Below are positions 56,073-64,000 of a stretch of DNA of 64,000 nt, one piece after another. The stretch is taken from contig JAJYSY010000008.1 of NCBI GenBank assembly GCA_021793375.1, positions 1-64,000 of the forward strand, written 5' to 3'. A model generated the notes under the pieces. The model was not told where the DNA came from, made no database searches, and saw only the letters and a list, made by a program, of their open reading frames with translations. Both the position numbers and the translations under genes were made by a program. This DNA is from Bacteroidota bacterium. Lineage in GTDB: Bacteria; Bacteroidota; Bacteroidia; Flavobacteriales; Flavobacteriaceae. Within the stretch, counting starts at the first letter, position 1. Every line of letters starts with the position of its first letter.

Positions 56073-56106
56073 AAAGCCGCAAAATTCAACTGAATTTTGC
56101 GGCTTT
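56073..56106. terminator. Bidirectional terminator between rho and the ybaB-like gene
   Basis: AAAGCCGCAAAATTCA pairs with TGAATTTTGCGGCTTT, a 16-bp stem with a 2-base centre, followed by T-rich DNA on the plus strand. Confidence 0.92.
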
Positions 56107-56126
56107 GTTATTTTTAGGAAAAAAAA

Positions 56127-56432
56127 TTAGAATCCTGGAATATTTGGCATGCCTTCTCGGGCTACTTTTCCTAATTCTTCTTCGTGTAAATCAGATGCTT
56201 TTTTAATCGCTTTGTTTAAAGTTAAAACCAGATAATCTTCCAGTTGCTCTTTATCCTCCAGCAATTCATCTTTTACTTCTATATTTTTTATTTCACGATT
56301 TGCCGTAATGGTGATATTCAATAAACCATCACTTGATTTTTCTTGTAAATAAACCGTGTCTAACTGTTTTTTTGTCGCTTCTACTTTAGCTTGGGTTTCT
56401 TGTAATTTACCCATCATTCCCATTAAATCCAT
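56127..56432 (-). CDS. YbaB/EbfC family nucleoid-associated protein
   Basis: A 101-residue protein of the YbaB family: [26 protein letters not shown] helix, [18 protein letters not shown] strand pair and C-terminal [27 protein letters not shown]-like helix. Homologues are dimeric DNA-binding proteins. In many bacteria the gene neighbours dnaX-recR; here it is convergent with rho. Confidence 0.85.
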   Translation of the reverse strand: MDLMGMMGKLQETQAKVEATKKQLDTVYLQEKSSDGLLNITITANREIKNIEVKDELLEDKEQLEDYLVLTLNKAIKKASDLHEEELGKVAREGMPNIPGF

Positions 56433-56460
56433 AAGATTGATTCTGTTTTGTTTATACTTG

Positions 56461-56468
56461 CAAAGATA
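56461..56468 (-). promoter_or_regulatory. -7 element of the ybaB-like gene
   Basis: The minus strand reads TATCTTTG, 28 bases before the ATG. Confidence 0.5.
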
Positions 56469-56502
56469 AAAAAAATATGATTTTTAAATTCTGCTGTAGA
56501 AA

Positions 56503-57381
56503 TCATTTTACTACATAAATTGGCAATTCAGAATTATTTAATAACAAATCATTGGTTGTACTTCCCACAAATATGGAGGTGAGTTTATTTCCTCCTTTAG
56601 CAGAAAGCATAATTAAATCTATATTTTCTTTGTAAGCATTTTCTATAATAGTTTCTACTACCGAAAAATCTTCGCGATAAGATTGAATAAAAGGAATTTT
56701 CTCCAACTTAAAACGCTTGCAAAAATTATTAAACTTAGCAGAAATTTGCTTTTCAGCTTTGTCTATTGCTTTTTCTCTGTTGATATAAGGAAAATAAACC
56801 GAAGGAATATTATAAACATGCAAAGCCTGCATTTTCCAGTTCTGCTTTTCTTTCAGCAATTGAGCTCTTCTAAAAGATTTGGCAGAATTCTGCGTAAAAT
56901 CTGTAGGGAGTATAATGCTGTTTAAATCAAATTTTACCTGTTCAGGAACAAATAAAATATCACAAGAAAGCAAATGCATTAATTTATGTGCTAAACTTCC
57001 TGTTCCTCTGAGATCTTGCTTTTTTCCCAATAATAATAAATCTATATTGTTTTCTTTTATCTTTTGTTTAAAAATACTTTCCGTATAATCATCGGCAGTT
57101 ACTTTAATTTTAAACGTAGATTTTCCATCACAATATTGATTTATTTTTTCTGAAATTTCTTTTTTGATTAAATTTTCCAGTGGAATTTCTTTCTCTTCTA
57201 AAAAACCATCCCAAAGATCATGTAAATCAGACTTTTTTATATTGTGAATAAAAGTGATTTTTTCTATTCCCCAAGAATCAACTAAAAACTTAGCATATCT
57301 GATGACCACATCATCAATATCAGATAAGTCTAAACCGACCATTAGGTTTTTAATATTTTCCATTTTTTTATTTGTGCTCAT
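56503..57381 (-). CDS. Universal stress protein, two tandem UspA domains
   Basis: A 292-residue cytosolic protein. The first UspA domain (about 8-145) has LMVGLDLSDIDDVVIRYA. The second (about 150-292) has SIILPTDFTQNSAKSFRRA and ends LIMLSAKGGNKLTSIFVGSTTNDLLLNNSELPIYVVK with a G-S-T-T-N-D phosphate loop. ATP binding is plausible in the second domain only. It is 12 bases downstream of the BCCT gene and probably co-transcribed with it, hinting at an osmotic stress response. Confidence 0.88.
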   Translation of the reverse strand: MSTNKKMENIKNLMVGLDLSDIDDVVIRYAKFLVDSWGIEKITFIHNIKKSDLHDLWDGFLEEKEIPLENLIKKEISEKINQYCDGKSTFKIKVTADDYTESIFKQKIKENNIDLLLLGKKQDLRGTGSLAHKLMHLLSCDILFVPEQVKFDLNSIILPTDFTQNSAKSFRRAQLLKEKQNWKMQALHVYNIPSVYFPYINREKAIDKAEKQISAKFNNFCKRFKLEKIPFIQSYREDFSVVETIIENAYKENIDLIMLSAKGGNKLTSIFVGSTTNDLLLNNSELPIYVVK

Positions 57382-57393
57382 CGCAGTTGATTT

Positions 57394-59058
57394 TTATTTA
57401 TTTTCTAAAGTTTCTTTTTCTACTTGCTCAGGAATTTCTTTTTGCGCAATTTCTTCTTGCTCTTTTCTAAATAAATTTAAGATATATTTTCGATATTCTT
57501 CTGTATCTAAAACTTTTTTTCTTCGTTCAGATTCATGATAATCTTCTTTAATTCCAATCAGAAGAGAATATCCCATCATCAATAAGAAAATCGCAAACGG
57601 AAGTCCGGAAATGGTAACCGCTGTTTGTAAAGCGTTTAAACCTCCTCCGTACATCAATACAGAAGCTACGGCACCAATACTGACAGCCCAAATAACACGT
57701 TGATATTTAGGGGTTTTTAATCTTCCTCCTGAAGTAATACTATCTACTACCAAAGCTCCTGAATCTGCAGAAGTAATAATAAAACTACAAATTAAAACAA
57801 CTCCCAATATTTTGAGAACCATAGTTAAAGGGAATTTTTCAAAAAACACATAAATAGCAGTAGAAATATCTTCATTTACAGCGTTAATCATTGCGGTGTC
57901 TCCCAACAAAATATCATTCATCGTGATTCCGCCAAAAGCACTAAACCATAAGAAAGTAACTGTTGCCGGAAGAATTAAAACACATAAAATAAATTCTTTA
58001 ATTGTTCTTCCTCTTGAAACACGTGCAATAAAAGTACCTACAAAAGGTGACCAAGAAATCCACCATCCCCAATACATAATAGTTCTGATTTTTTGCCAAT
58101 CTGTTTGACGATAAGTTTCTGTATAAGTGGACATTTCTACAAAATTGGTCAAATAACTTCCAATATTTTGAATATATGCTTTAAAGATAAAAGCTGTAGG
58201 TCCTAAAAGTAAAATAATTCCAAAAATAGCAATCGCCACACGCACATTTAATAAGCTCAATAAACGAACTCCTTTATTAACTCCACTAAAAGCTGACAGT
58301 GTAGCAATTCCGGTGATGGCGATAATAATTATAATTTGATACGTCAGCGTAGAAGGAGCACCAAAAACGGCAGAAAATCCGGCGTTGATTTGTCCTACAC
58401 CAAAACCTATGGTAGTTGCCAAACCAAAAATTGTGGTCAAAACAGCCATAATATCTACCAAATCTCCCATCCAACCATTTACGCGATCGCCCAGCAAAGG
58501 ATAAAAAGCAGAGCGTAAAGTAAGCGGCATTTTTCGGTTGTAAGTAAAGTAAGCCAAAGAAAGTCCGACTAAAGAATAAATTGCCCATCCGTGAATTCCG
58601 TGGTGTAAAAAAGAAAAATTAATAGCTTCTTGAGCAATTACAGCAGGTTCATGACCTTCAAGTCTTGGCGGATTAATAAAATCTTGCACCGGGTCAGAAA
58701 TACTAAAAAGCACTAGTCCGTTTCCGATTCCTGCACTAAAAAGCATAGAAAACCAAGCCATCAAACTAAATTCCGGTCGGGCTTTTGGTCCGCCAATACG
58801 GATTTTTCCATATTTTCCAAAAGCGATATACAAACAAAAAATGATGAAAATATTGGCCGAAATTGTATAAATCCAACCTGCTTTAGAAGAAACATAACTC
58901 TGAGCAGTGTTAAAATAATGTTCAGCTTGTTCTTCAAACAAAAGCGTTAAAATAATGATGGATAATAAAAAAGTAGCCGCAGTAATAAAAACACGTTTAT
59001 TGACTACTAATCCCAAAAATTTTGTAGGTTTTTCAATCTTTGATTTTTCTGAATCCAT
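57394..59058 (-). CDS. BCCT family transporter (betaine/choline/carnitine type)
   Basis: A 554-residue transporter with twelve predicted helices. The hallmark tryptophan-rich helix is YWGWWISWSPFVGTFIARVSRGRTIKEFI. GIGNGLVLFSISDPVQDF corresponds to the helix 3 glycine motif with some substitution. GIHGWAIYSLVGLSLAYFTYN is also typical. The substrate is probably a quaternary ammonium compatible solute. The C-terminal tail is charged. It is followed by the Usp gene on the same transcript. Confidence 0.9.
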   Translation of the reverse strand: MDSEKSKIEKPTKFLGLVVNKRVFITAATFLLSIIILTLLFEEQAEHYFNTAQSYVSSKAGWIYTISANIFIIFCLYIAFGKYGKIRIGGPKARPEFSLMAWFSMLFSAGIGNGLVLFSISDPVQDFINPPRLEGHEPAVIAQEAINFSFLHHGIHGWAIYSLVGLSLAYFTYNRKMPLTLRSAFYPLLGDRVNGWMGDLVDIMAVLTTIFGLATTIGFGVGQINAGFSAVFGAPSTLTYQIIIIIAITGIATLSAFSGVNKGVRLLSLLNVRVAIAIFGIILLLGPTAFIFKAYIQNIGSYLTNFVEMSTYTETYRQTDWQKIRTIMYWGWWISWSPFVGTFIARVSRGRTIKEFILCVLILPATVTFLWFSAFGGITMNDILLGDTAMINAVNEDISTAIYVFFEKFPLTMVLKILGVVLICSFIITSADSGALVVDSITSGGRLKTPKYQRVIWAVSIGAVASVLMYGGGLNALQTAVTISGLPFAIFLLMMGYSLLIGIKEDYHESERRKKVLDTEEYRKYILNLFRKEQEEIAQKEIPEQVEKETLENK

Positions 59059-59493
59059 AGAATAAAAAATGATTTCTTCTCAGAAAATCCTTTCTGAAAA
59101 GTGTTTATAAATGAAAATTAAAAGCTTGTGAGAAAATGAATTTGTTAGAAAGAAAGCATTTTTATAAAGTTATTGGAATGTAATTTCTGTTGATATTGGA
59201 AATTTTTCGTCTTTATAAATAGCATAAAATTTTCTTCTTAAAATAAATTTATTTAAAAAATAGGGTGGGAAGTATAATATATTTATTTTTAATCGCCAAA
59301 TTTTCACTTTATATTTATCTCAAAACCTTATGGAAAGAAAGAGAAGAAAAGGTTTTAACCGTTAAAATAATAGTAAGAAAAATACTTATTTTTATCCCCG
59401 TACTGGTTTCCCAATTAATAAACAAAAATATTTTTATTTAAAATTTTTACTCTTTTATGCTCCTAAATTTGCTCTATCTATATAAAGAAAAAA
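59059..59493. other. Gene-free region
   Basis: About 435 very AT-rich bases between the BCCT gene and the initiator tRNA. No convincing open frame, repeat or RNA structure was seen. It may carry the BCCT promoter on the minus strand, but no clear -7 element was identified. Confidence 0.4.
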
Positions 59494-59522
59494 TCCGAAA
59501 CTTTATCATTAAAAACTTCGGA
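59494..59522 (-). terminator. Terminator of the tRNA gene
   Basis: On the minus strand TCCGAA and TTCGGA form a 6-bp stem, extended loosely inside, followed by a T run (ATTTTTTC). It lies 10 bases after the tRNA 3' end. Confidence 0.6.
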
Positions 59523-59531
59523 CTTCTTTAG

Positions 59532-59604
<73 letters not shown>

Positions 59605-59759
59605 ATTTGGAATGGCAAATATATAACCTTTTTTTCAATTACACCAAATAATTATTGAAATAATTTAAAAAATATTTCTTGCCTCCTAAAAATCAATTCG
59701 ACTAAAACTGTATATTTCTAAATTTAACTGATTTTTTTCGATTTTTGAATTTGTCTTTT

Positions 59760-59784
59760 TATATTTGAAGCTAACAAATGTTAG
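59760..59784 (+). promoter_or_regulatory. Promoter -7 and operator-like dyad of the CoA ligase gene
   Basis: TATATTTG (59760-59767) matches TAnnTTTG. CTAACA-AA-TGTTAG (59771-59784) is a perfect 6-bp dyad that would cover the transcription start. The ATG follows at 59789. Confidence 0.5.
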
Positions 59785-59788
59785 TCTT

Positions 59789-61132
59789 ATGAAAACCTTT
59801 CCCGTAGAACATCTTGAATTAAGTCAACTAAGAGAATTACAATCCGAACGATTAAAAAAACTCGTTAAGTATTTAGAAGATAAATCTTCATTCTATCCTA
59901 AAAAGTTTAAAGAATTAGGTATTTCTTCCGCAGATATTAAAAGTATTGAAGACATTAGAAAACTTCCTATCACTTATAAACAAGATTTAAGAAACACCTA
60001 CCCTTTTGGAATGCTAACTGTTCCTAAAAATCAGCTTCAACGTATTCATTGTTCCAGCGGAAGCACCGGAAAACCAACTGTTGTAGGATACACAAAAGAA
60101 GATATCGATGTTTTTAGCGAGGTTGTGGCAAGATCTTTAAATGCTGCCGGCGCAAAACCCGGGATGCAATTACATAACGCTTATGGGTATGGTATTTTTA
60201 CCGGAGGTTTAGGTTTACATTATGGAGCAGAAAAATTAGGCATGCATGTTTTACCTATTTCCGGAGGAATGACTTCACGACAAGTGGATTTAATTACTGA
60301 TTTTAAACCAGAAGTTATTTGTTGCTCTCCTTCTTATGCTTTAACTATTGCTGATGAAATGGCAAAACGCGGCTTAAATTCTGAAAATTGTAGTTTAAAA
60401 TATGCTGTTTTAGGATCTGAAGCATGGACAGAAGCTATCCGAGATCACGTGGAAGCTTCTTTAGGTGTACAAGCCACCAATATTTATGGATTAAGTGAAA
60501 TTATCGGTCCCGGTGTAGCTAATGAAGATTGGGAAGAAAAAGGAGGTTCTTATATTTGGGAAGATCATTTTTATGCAGAAATATTAGATCCCAAAACAAA
60601 AGAACCCGTTCCGATGGGAAAACAAGGAGTTTTAGTTTTGACTACTCTAACCAAAAAAGGAATGCCTTTATTGAGATATTGGACTAACGACATCACTAGT
60701 CTTTATTATGATCCTAATGCCAAAAGGAATATGGTAAAAATGAATCCTATTGTGGGAAGAGCTGATGATATGTTAATTATTCGCGGAGTAAATGTTTATC
60801 CAAGTCAAATTGAAGAAGCTTTTTCTCATGTAGAAGGAGTTATTCCCAATTATTATTTAACGCCAATAGAAAAACAACAAATGTTGGTTCAACTGGAAGT
60901 TGATGTAGAAGTTTCCCGAGATTTATTAAAAGATAAAAACCTAAAAAAAGGAGACAGAAATTATGAAGATTTCTTTAATGAGTTCTCCTTACGCGTACAA
61001 ACTGAAATCAAAAAAAGAGTGGGAATCACCACTAATGTAAAGATTCATGAGCAAGATTCTTTACCCAAATGTAGTGGAGGAAAAATCGATCGTATTCTAA
61101 AGAAAAAAGATATGGCCAACTTGAGAAAATAA
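59789..61132 (+). CDS. Phenylacetate-CoA ligase family protein
   Basis: A 447-residue AMP-forming ligase. HCSSGSTGKPTVVGYT is the ATP-binding P-loop, YGLSEIIGPGVA the adenylate motif A5 region, LRYWTNDIT the A7 motif and IIRGVNVYPSQIEE the hinge. It matches PaaK-type enzymes that activate phenylacetate or related aryl acids to CoA thioesters. No other paa catabolic gene is present, so the substrate is uncertain. The ATG at 59789 is chosen over the TTG at 59765, which lies in the -7 box. Confidence 0.88.
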   Translation: MKTFPVEHLELSQLRELQSERLKKLVKYLEDKSSFYPKKFKELGISSADIKSIEDIRKLPITYKQDLRNTYPFGMLTVPKNQLQRIHCSSGSTGKPTVVGYTKEDIDVFSEVVARSLNAAGAKPGMQLHNAYGYGIFTGGLGLHYGAEKLGMHVLPISGGMTSRQVDLITDFKPEVICCSPSYALTIADEMAKRGLNSENCSLKYAVLGSEAWTEAIRDHVEASLGVQATNIYGLSEIIGPGVANEDWEEKGGSYIWEDHFYAEILDPKTKEPVPMGKQGVLVLTTLTKKGMPLLRYWTNDITSLYYDPNAKRNMVKMNPIVGRADDMLIIRGVNVYPSQIEEAFSHVEGVIPNYYLTPIEKQQMLVQLEVDVEVSRDLLKDKNLKKGDRNYEDFFNEFSLRVQTEIKKRVGITTNVKIHEQDSLPKCSGGKIDRILKKKDMANLRK

Positions 61133-61137
61133 TTTTG

Positions 61138-61165
61138 AAAAACTGCCGATAAAAAGGCAGTTTTT
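61138..61165. terminator. Bidirectional terminator between the CoA ligase gene and lpxK
   Basis: AAAAACTGCC and GGCAGTTTTT form a 10-bp stem with an 8-base loop. Confidence 0.88.
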
Positions 61166-61171
61166 TATTTC

Positions 61172-62185
61172 TTATAAGTTAGAATTCACCCATTGCAGAA
61201 CCTCTTTATCAAATCTTGTTTTATGATTTAAAAAATCTTGTTTTATGGGTAAATAATAAAGTTTTTCTGAAGAAATTACATTTTTTAAACGCATAAAATC
61301 CTTTTCAGTTGTTAGGATAAAATCTTCTTTTTGTAAAGCAATGATTTCTTTTTCAGAAAAATTATGATGATCAGGAAAATTATGATGAATAAAATTTAAT
61401 TCTTTCTTTTTTAAAAATTCTACTAAAGGCTTTGGTTTTGCAATCCCGGTGACCAAGGTAAATTCCTTTTGCTGTAAATCTTCTAATTTTAATTTATTTT
61501 TTTCATTGGTAATTTCTTCTGCATAATTAATAAAAGAAAAATAAATATTTTGATGTGTTTTTAATTTCAATTTAGTCTTTATGCTTTGCTGTTTTTCTAC
61601 AGTCAAACTTTCCGGACATTTTGTAACCACAATAATATTTGCTCTTTTTGCGCCTACTTTAGGTTCGCGTAAATTTCCGGCCGGCAACATCAAATCTTTA
61701 GCATAAATACTATCATAAGCAGTTAATAAAATAGAGAAACCCGGTTTTACTTTTCGATGTTGAAAAGCATCATCCAACAAAATAATTTCAGGTTTAGGTT
61801 GCAATTTTCTCAACTGAAAAATTCCATTTTGTCGGTTTTCATCCACTGCAACTTCAATATTTGGAAACTTATTTTTAAACTGTAAAGGCTCATCTCCAGT
61901 TTGTATAGCTTCTTCCTCTCCTTTCAGCAAATAAAATCCTTTGGTTTTTCTTTTATAACCTCTACTCAAAGTAGCTATTCGATAATCTTCTTTTAATAAT
62001 CTTATTAAATATTCAATCATCGGAGATTTTCCTGTTCCGCCCACACTGAGATTTCCCACACAAATCACCGGAAATTCATAAGCTTTTGAAGAAATCCATT
62101 CCCAATCAAAAAACTTATTCCGCAACCACACAATCCCTCCGTATAACAAGGAAAAAGGAAATAATATTTTTCGTAATTTTTGCAT
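61172..62185 (-). CDS. lpxK: Tetraacyldisaccharide 4'-kinase
   Basis: A 337-residue inner-membrane-associated kinase that phosphorylates the 4' position of lipid A precursor. The N-terminal hydrophobic helix (PFSLLYGGIVWLRN) anchors it. VICVGNLSVGGTGKSPM is the P-loop, LSRGYKRKTKG, GDEPLQF and LLDDAFQHRKV (catalytic Asp) are conserved. The presence of LpxK confirms a Gram-negative outer membrane. The ATG is only 5 bases from its -7 element. Confidence 0.95.
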   Translation of the reverse strand: MQKLRKILFPFSLLYGGIVWLRNKFFDWEWISSKAYEFPVICVGNLSVGGTGKSPMIEYLIRLLKEDYRIATLSRGYKRKTKGFYLLKGEEEAIQTGDEPLQFKNKFPNIEVAVDENRQNGIFQLRKLQPKPEIILLDDAFQHRKVKPGFSILLTAYDSIYAKDLMLPAGNLREPKVGAKRANIIVVTKCPESLTVEKQQSIKTKLKLKTHQNIYFSFINYAEEITNEKNKLKLEDLQQKEFTLVTGIAKPKPLVEFLKKKELNFIHHNFPDHHNFSEKEIIALQKEDFILTTEKDFMRLKNVISSEKLYYLPIKQDFLNHKTRFDKEVLQWVNSNL

Positions 62186-62190
62186 AAAAG

Positions 62191-62198
62191 CGAAGATA
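62191..62198 (-). promoter_or_regulatory. -7 element of lpxK
   Basis: The minus strand reads TATCTTCG, ending 5 bases before the lpxK ATG, implying a leaderless or nearly leaderless mRNA. Confidence 0.5.
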
Positions 62199-62253
62199 AA
62201 ATAAATCTACTTAATTCTTAGTTGAAATTTATTTTCGATAAACAAGAATTTTC

Positions 62254-62295
62254 TATATACCTAATCAACTTAGGTATATAAAAAACTTATCTTTG
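62254..62295 (+). promoter_or_regulatory. PadR operator and promoter
   Basis: TATATACCTAA (62254-62264) and TTAGGTATATA (62270-62280) are perfect 11-bp arms with a 5-base spacer. TATCTTTG at 62288-62295 is a full -7 match. The dyad occupies the -33 region, as expected for autorepression by the PadR protein encoded just downstream. Confidence 0.75.
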
Positions 62296-62305
62296 TTTAA
62301 AATTT

Positions 62306-62635
62306 TTGATTTTGTATAAAGGAAATTTAGACACCATAATACTAAAACTCTTATCTGAACATAATAAAATGTACGGATATGAAATCACTCAAAAAGTAAA
62401 AGAATTGAGTCAAGGTAAAATCAATATTAAAGAAGGAGCGCTTTATCCGGCTTTACATCGTTTAAAATCAAAAGGATTTTTAGAAGTGGAAACTTTAAAA
62501 GTAGATAATCGATTGAGGAAATACTATAAATTAACCAAAAACGGAAATAAAGAAAGTATTGTAAAAACAGCTGAACTCGAAGAATTTATCAATACTATGC
62601 AGCTTTTATTAAATCCAAAATTCAATTTCAAATAA
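62306..62635 (+). CDS. PadR family transcriptional regulator
   Basis: A 109-residue winged-helix regulator: LDTIILKLLSEHNKMYGYEITQKVKEL and EGALYPALHRLKSKGFLEVE and RKYYKLTKNG are the PadR core, with a C-terminal dimerisation helix. No ATG is available at the N-terminus; TTG at 62306 gives MILYKGNLDT, matching family members. It probably represses its own operon through the dyad at 62254-62280. The ligand or signal is unknown. Confidence 0.88.
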   Translation: MILYKGNLDTIILKLLSEHNKMYGYEITQKVKELSQGKINIKEGALYPALHRLKSKGFLEVETLKVDNRLRKYYKLTKNGNKESIVKTAELEEFINTMQLLLNPKFNFK

Positions 62636-62641
62636 CTGATT

Positions 62642-63334
62642 ATGAGAAAAGTAAATCAACAAGAAATAGAAAGATTATATCAATTTACTCGTCAGCATTA
62701 TGTGGAATATTATGATTTACAAACTGAATTGGTAGATCATTTGGCCACAGGAATAGAAGAAAACTGGAAGGAAAATCCGGAATTGGATTTTGAGAAAAAT
62801 CTACAAAAAGAATTTAGCAAATTTGGCGTTTTTGGTTTTATGGAAACCATAGAAAGTCATCAAAAAGTCATGAACAAAAAATACTGGAAAATTCTGTGGA
62901 GAGAAAGCTTTCAAAGTTTAATCAAACCCAGAACTTTTTTAAGTTTTATCTTGATTTTTGGCTTGTGTTATTCGCTATCTTTAAATGAAATAGGATTTGA
63001 AATTTTACGAATCGGATTTTTTATTTTAGCAATAGTTGGCATCATTTTTATGTTTAAACAAAACAAGAAAATGAATAATAAGAAAAAAGAAAATCAAAAG
63101 ATTTACTTGTTAGAAGCCATGATTACACAATCTCAATCTAATGGAATTATTCTCTTCTTACCTTTCCAGATTATGCTGATCAACCATTCTGATAACTTGG
63201 GAAATCTGCAAGCCATTTTAATTTCTTTGATTATCAGCTTAACATTTTTACTATTTTATATAACCAACAATATTCTTCCTTCAAAAAAAGATGATATTTT
63301 AAAGGAAGTTCACCCGGAAAGAAAATTCATTTAA
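62642..63334 (+). CDS. Membrane protein partner of PadR
   Basis: A 230-residue protein. Residues 1-85 are a helical soluble domain (QQEIERLYQFTRQHYVEYYD, ELVDHLATGIEENW) that resembles the small DUF1700-like N-terminal region found downstream of PadR genes. Four hydrophobic segments follow at about 97-113, 117-135, 158-178 and 184-210. Its start is 7 bases after padR, so the two are one operon. The function is unknown. Confidence 0.72.
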   Translation: MRKVNQQEIERLYQFTRQHYVEYYDLQTELVDHLATGIEENWKENPELDFEKNLQKEFSKFGVFGFMETIESHQKVMNKKYWKILWRESFQSLIKPRTFLSFILIFGLCYSLSLNEIGFEILRIGFFILAIVGIIFMFKQNKKMNNKKKENQKIYLLEAMITQSQSNGIILFLPFQIMLINHSDNLGNLQAILISLIISLTFLLFYITNNILPSKKDDILKEVHPERKFI

Positions 63335-63384
63335 TTTTTCGTTTTAAAAATGATATATTAAGACCAAAATTTGAATAATAATTT

Positions 63385-64000
63385 ATGAAAATAAAAGAAA
63401 TTCTTCAAGAAATTGAAAAATTAGCTCCTCTCTCCTACGCAGAAGATTTTGACAATGTAGGTTTATTAGTAGGAAATAAAAACACAGAAGTAAAAGGAAT
63501 TTTAATTGCTCATGATGCTTTAGAAAATGTTGTAGAAGAAGCGATAAAAAATCAATGTAATCTCATCATTAGTTATCATCCTATTATTTTTAAAGGTTTA
63601 AAAAGTTTAACCGGCAAAAATTATGTAGAACGCGCGGTGATGAAAGCCATAAAAAATGATATCGCCATTTATGCCACACACACCGCTTTAGATAATTCTT
63701 TTGAGGGAATGAATGCGATGATTTGCAAAAAATTAAATTTAAAAAACCGTCATGTTTTAATGCATCAACCGCACACCATAAAAAAACTGATTACTTATGT
63801 TCCTTTAAAAAATGCAGATCAAGTCCGACAAGCAATTTTTGATGCCGGAGGCGGAAATATTGGAAATTACGATCACTGCAGTTTTAATTTAGAAGGAAAA
63901 GGAAGTTTTAGAGGCAATGAAAAATCCAATCCAACTTTGGGAGAAAAAGGAGAATTACATTTTGAAGAAGAAATTCAGTTGAATATTACTTTTCCAAAAC
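63385..64000 (+). CDS. Nif3-like dinuclear metal center protein, 5' part (3' end outside window)
   Basis: The frame is open from the ATG at 63385 to the window end (205 codons). MKIKEILQEIEKLAPLSYAE, NVGLLVG, LIISYHPIIFKGLK with the metal-binding histidine and IYATHTALDN with a second histidine match the Nif3/YbgI family. GDAGGGNIGNYDHCSF-like residues (AGGGNIGNYDHCSF) mark the beginning of the PII-like insertion found in longer members. The role is unclear; homologues have been linked to GTP cyclohydrolase-like or DNA metabolism. Confidence 0.9.
   Translation, partial: MKIKEILQEIEKLAPLSYAEDFDNVGLLVGNKNTEVKGILIAHDALENVVEEAIKNQCNLIISYHPIIFKGLKSLTGKNYVERAVMKAIKNDIAIYATHTALDNSFEGMNAMICKKLNLKNRHVLMHQPHTIKKLITYVPLKNADQVRQAIFDAGGGNIGNYDHCSFNLEGKGSFRGNEKSNPTLGEKGELHFEEEIQLNITFPK

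Overview
The window is AT-rich (roughly one third G+C by eye), densely coded chromosomal DNA from a member of the Bacteroidota, most likely class Flavobacteriia. The gene neighbourhoods support this: parA-parB-DUF5683-dapB-lepB-wbqC, a rhomboid pair with mutL and ribH, recF with a DUF721 gene, nrnA-gldI-PPIase, porT-ubiE, Rho with a long basic N-terminal linker, and LpxK. So do promoters with the Bacteroidota -7 element TAnnTTTG, weak Shine-Dalgarno signals and several likely TTG starts. GldI and a PorT/SprT-like barrel point to a type IX secretion or gliding lineage. I saw no phage, insertion sequence, integrase or CRISPR array.

Layout. 1-8 kb: end of a DUF4159 gene, AI-2E family permease, methyltransferase, ParAB, DapB, signal peptidase I, WbqC. 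8-14.4 kb (minus): EEP-family hydrolase, two rhomboid proteases, MutL, small membrane protein, lumazine synthase, TPR protein. 14.6-24.7 kb: unknown membrane protein, RecF block, Ndk, NrnA-like phosphodiesterase, GldI, double-domain PPIase, CsbD, MscS, phytase-esterase-like lipoprotein, SixA, HAD protein. 25-34.6 kb: accessory respiratory island with a PAS histidine kinase, a response regulator fused to a CRP/FNR module, a lipoprotein cytochrome c, clade II NosZ, NosB-like protein, NosL, NosD, NosF, NosY, then a small membrane protein and thioredoxin. 34.7-39.1 kb: membrane protein, PorT, UbiE/MenG, PanB, secreted unknown, azurin. 39.1-44.5 kb (minus): sugar cluster with glycosyltransferase, NahK-like kinase, nucleotidyltransferase broken by an in-frame stop, GH109-like protein and FucP-type transporter. 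44.7-59 kb: aminotransferase, fumarase, ClpP, GNAT, tandem thioredoxin-fold paralogues, HAD protein, Map, methyltransferase, ApbE, Rho, YbaB, UspA, BCCT transporter. 59.5-64 kb: initiator tRNA, phenylacetate-CoA ligase, LpxK, PadR plus membrane partner, and the start of a Nif3-like gene.

How the parts fit. The best-supported physiological module is nitrous oxide respiration. NosZ carries all expected CuA and CuZ ligands visible by eye. NosD/F/Y/L supply maturation functions and the cytochrome c is a plausible electron donor. A perfect 7-4-7 inverted repeat of FNR/CRP geometry sits between the response regulator-CRP gene and the cytochrome c-nosZ transcription unit, suggesting local control. 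The second module is an amino-sugar salvage cluster whose nucleotidyltransferase reading frame contains one TAA. I did not find an obviously unprecedented multi-gene system. The most useful leads are the nos regulatory arrangement and hairpins, the interrupted nucleotidyltransferase, the tandem single-cysteine thioredoxin-like proteins, a PadR operator palindrome, and a MutL lacking its endonuclease motifs.
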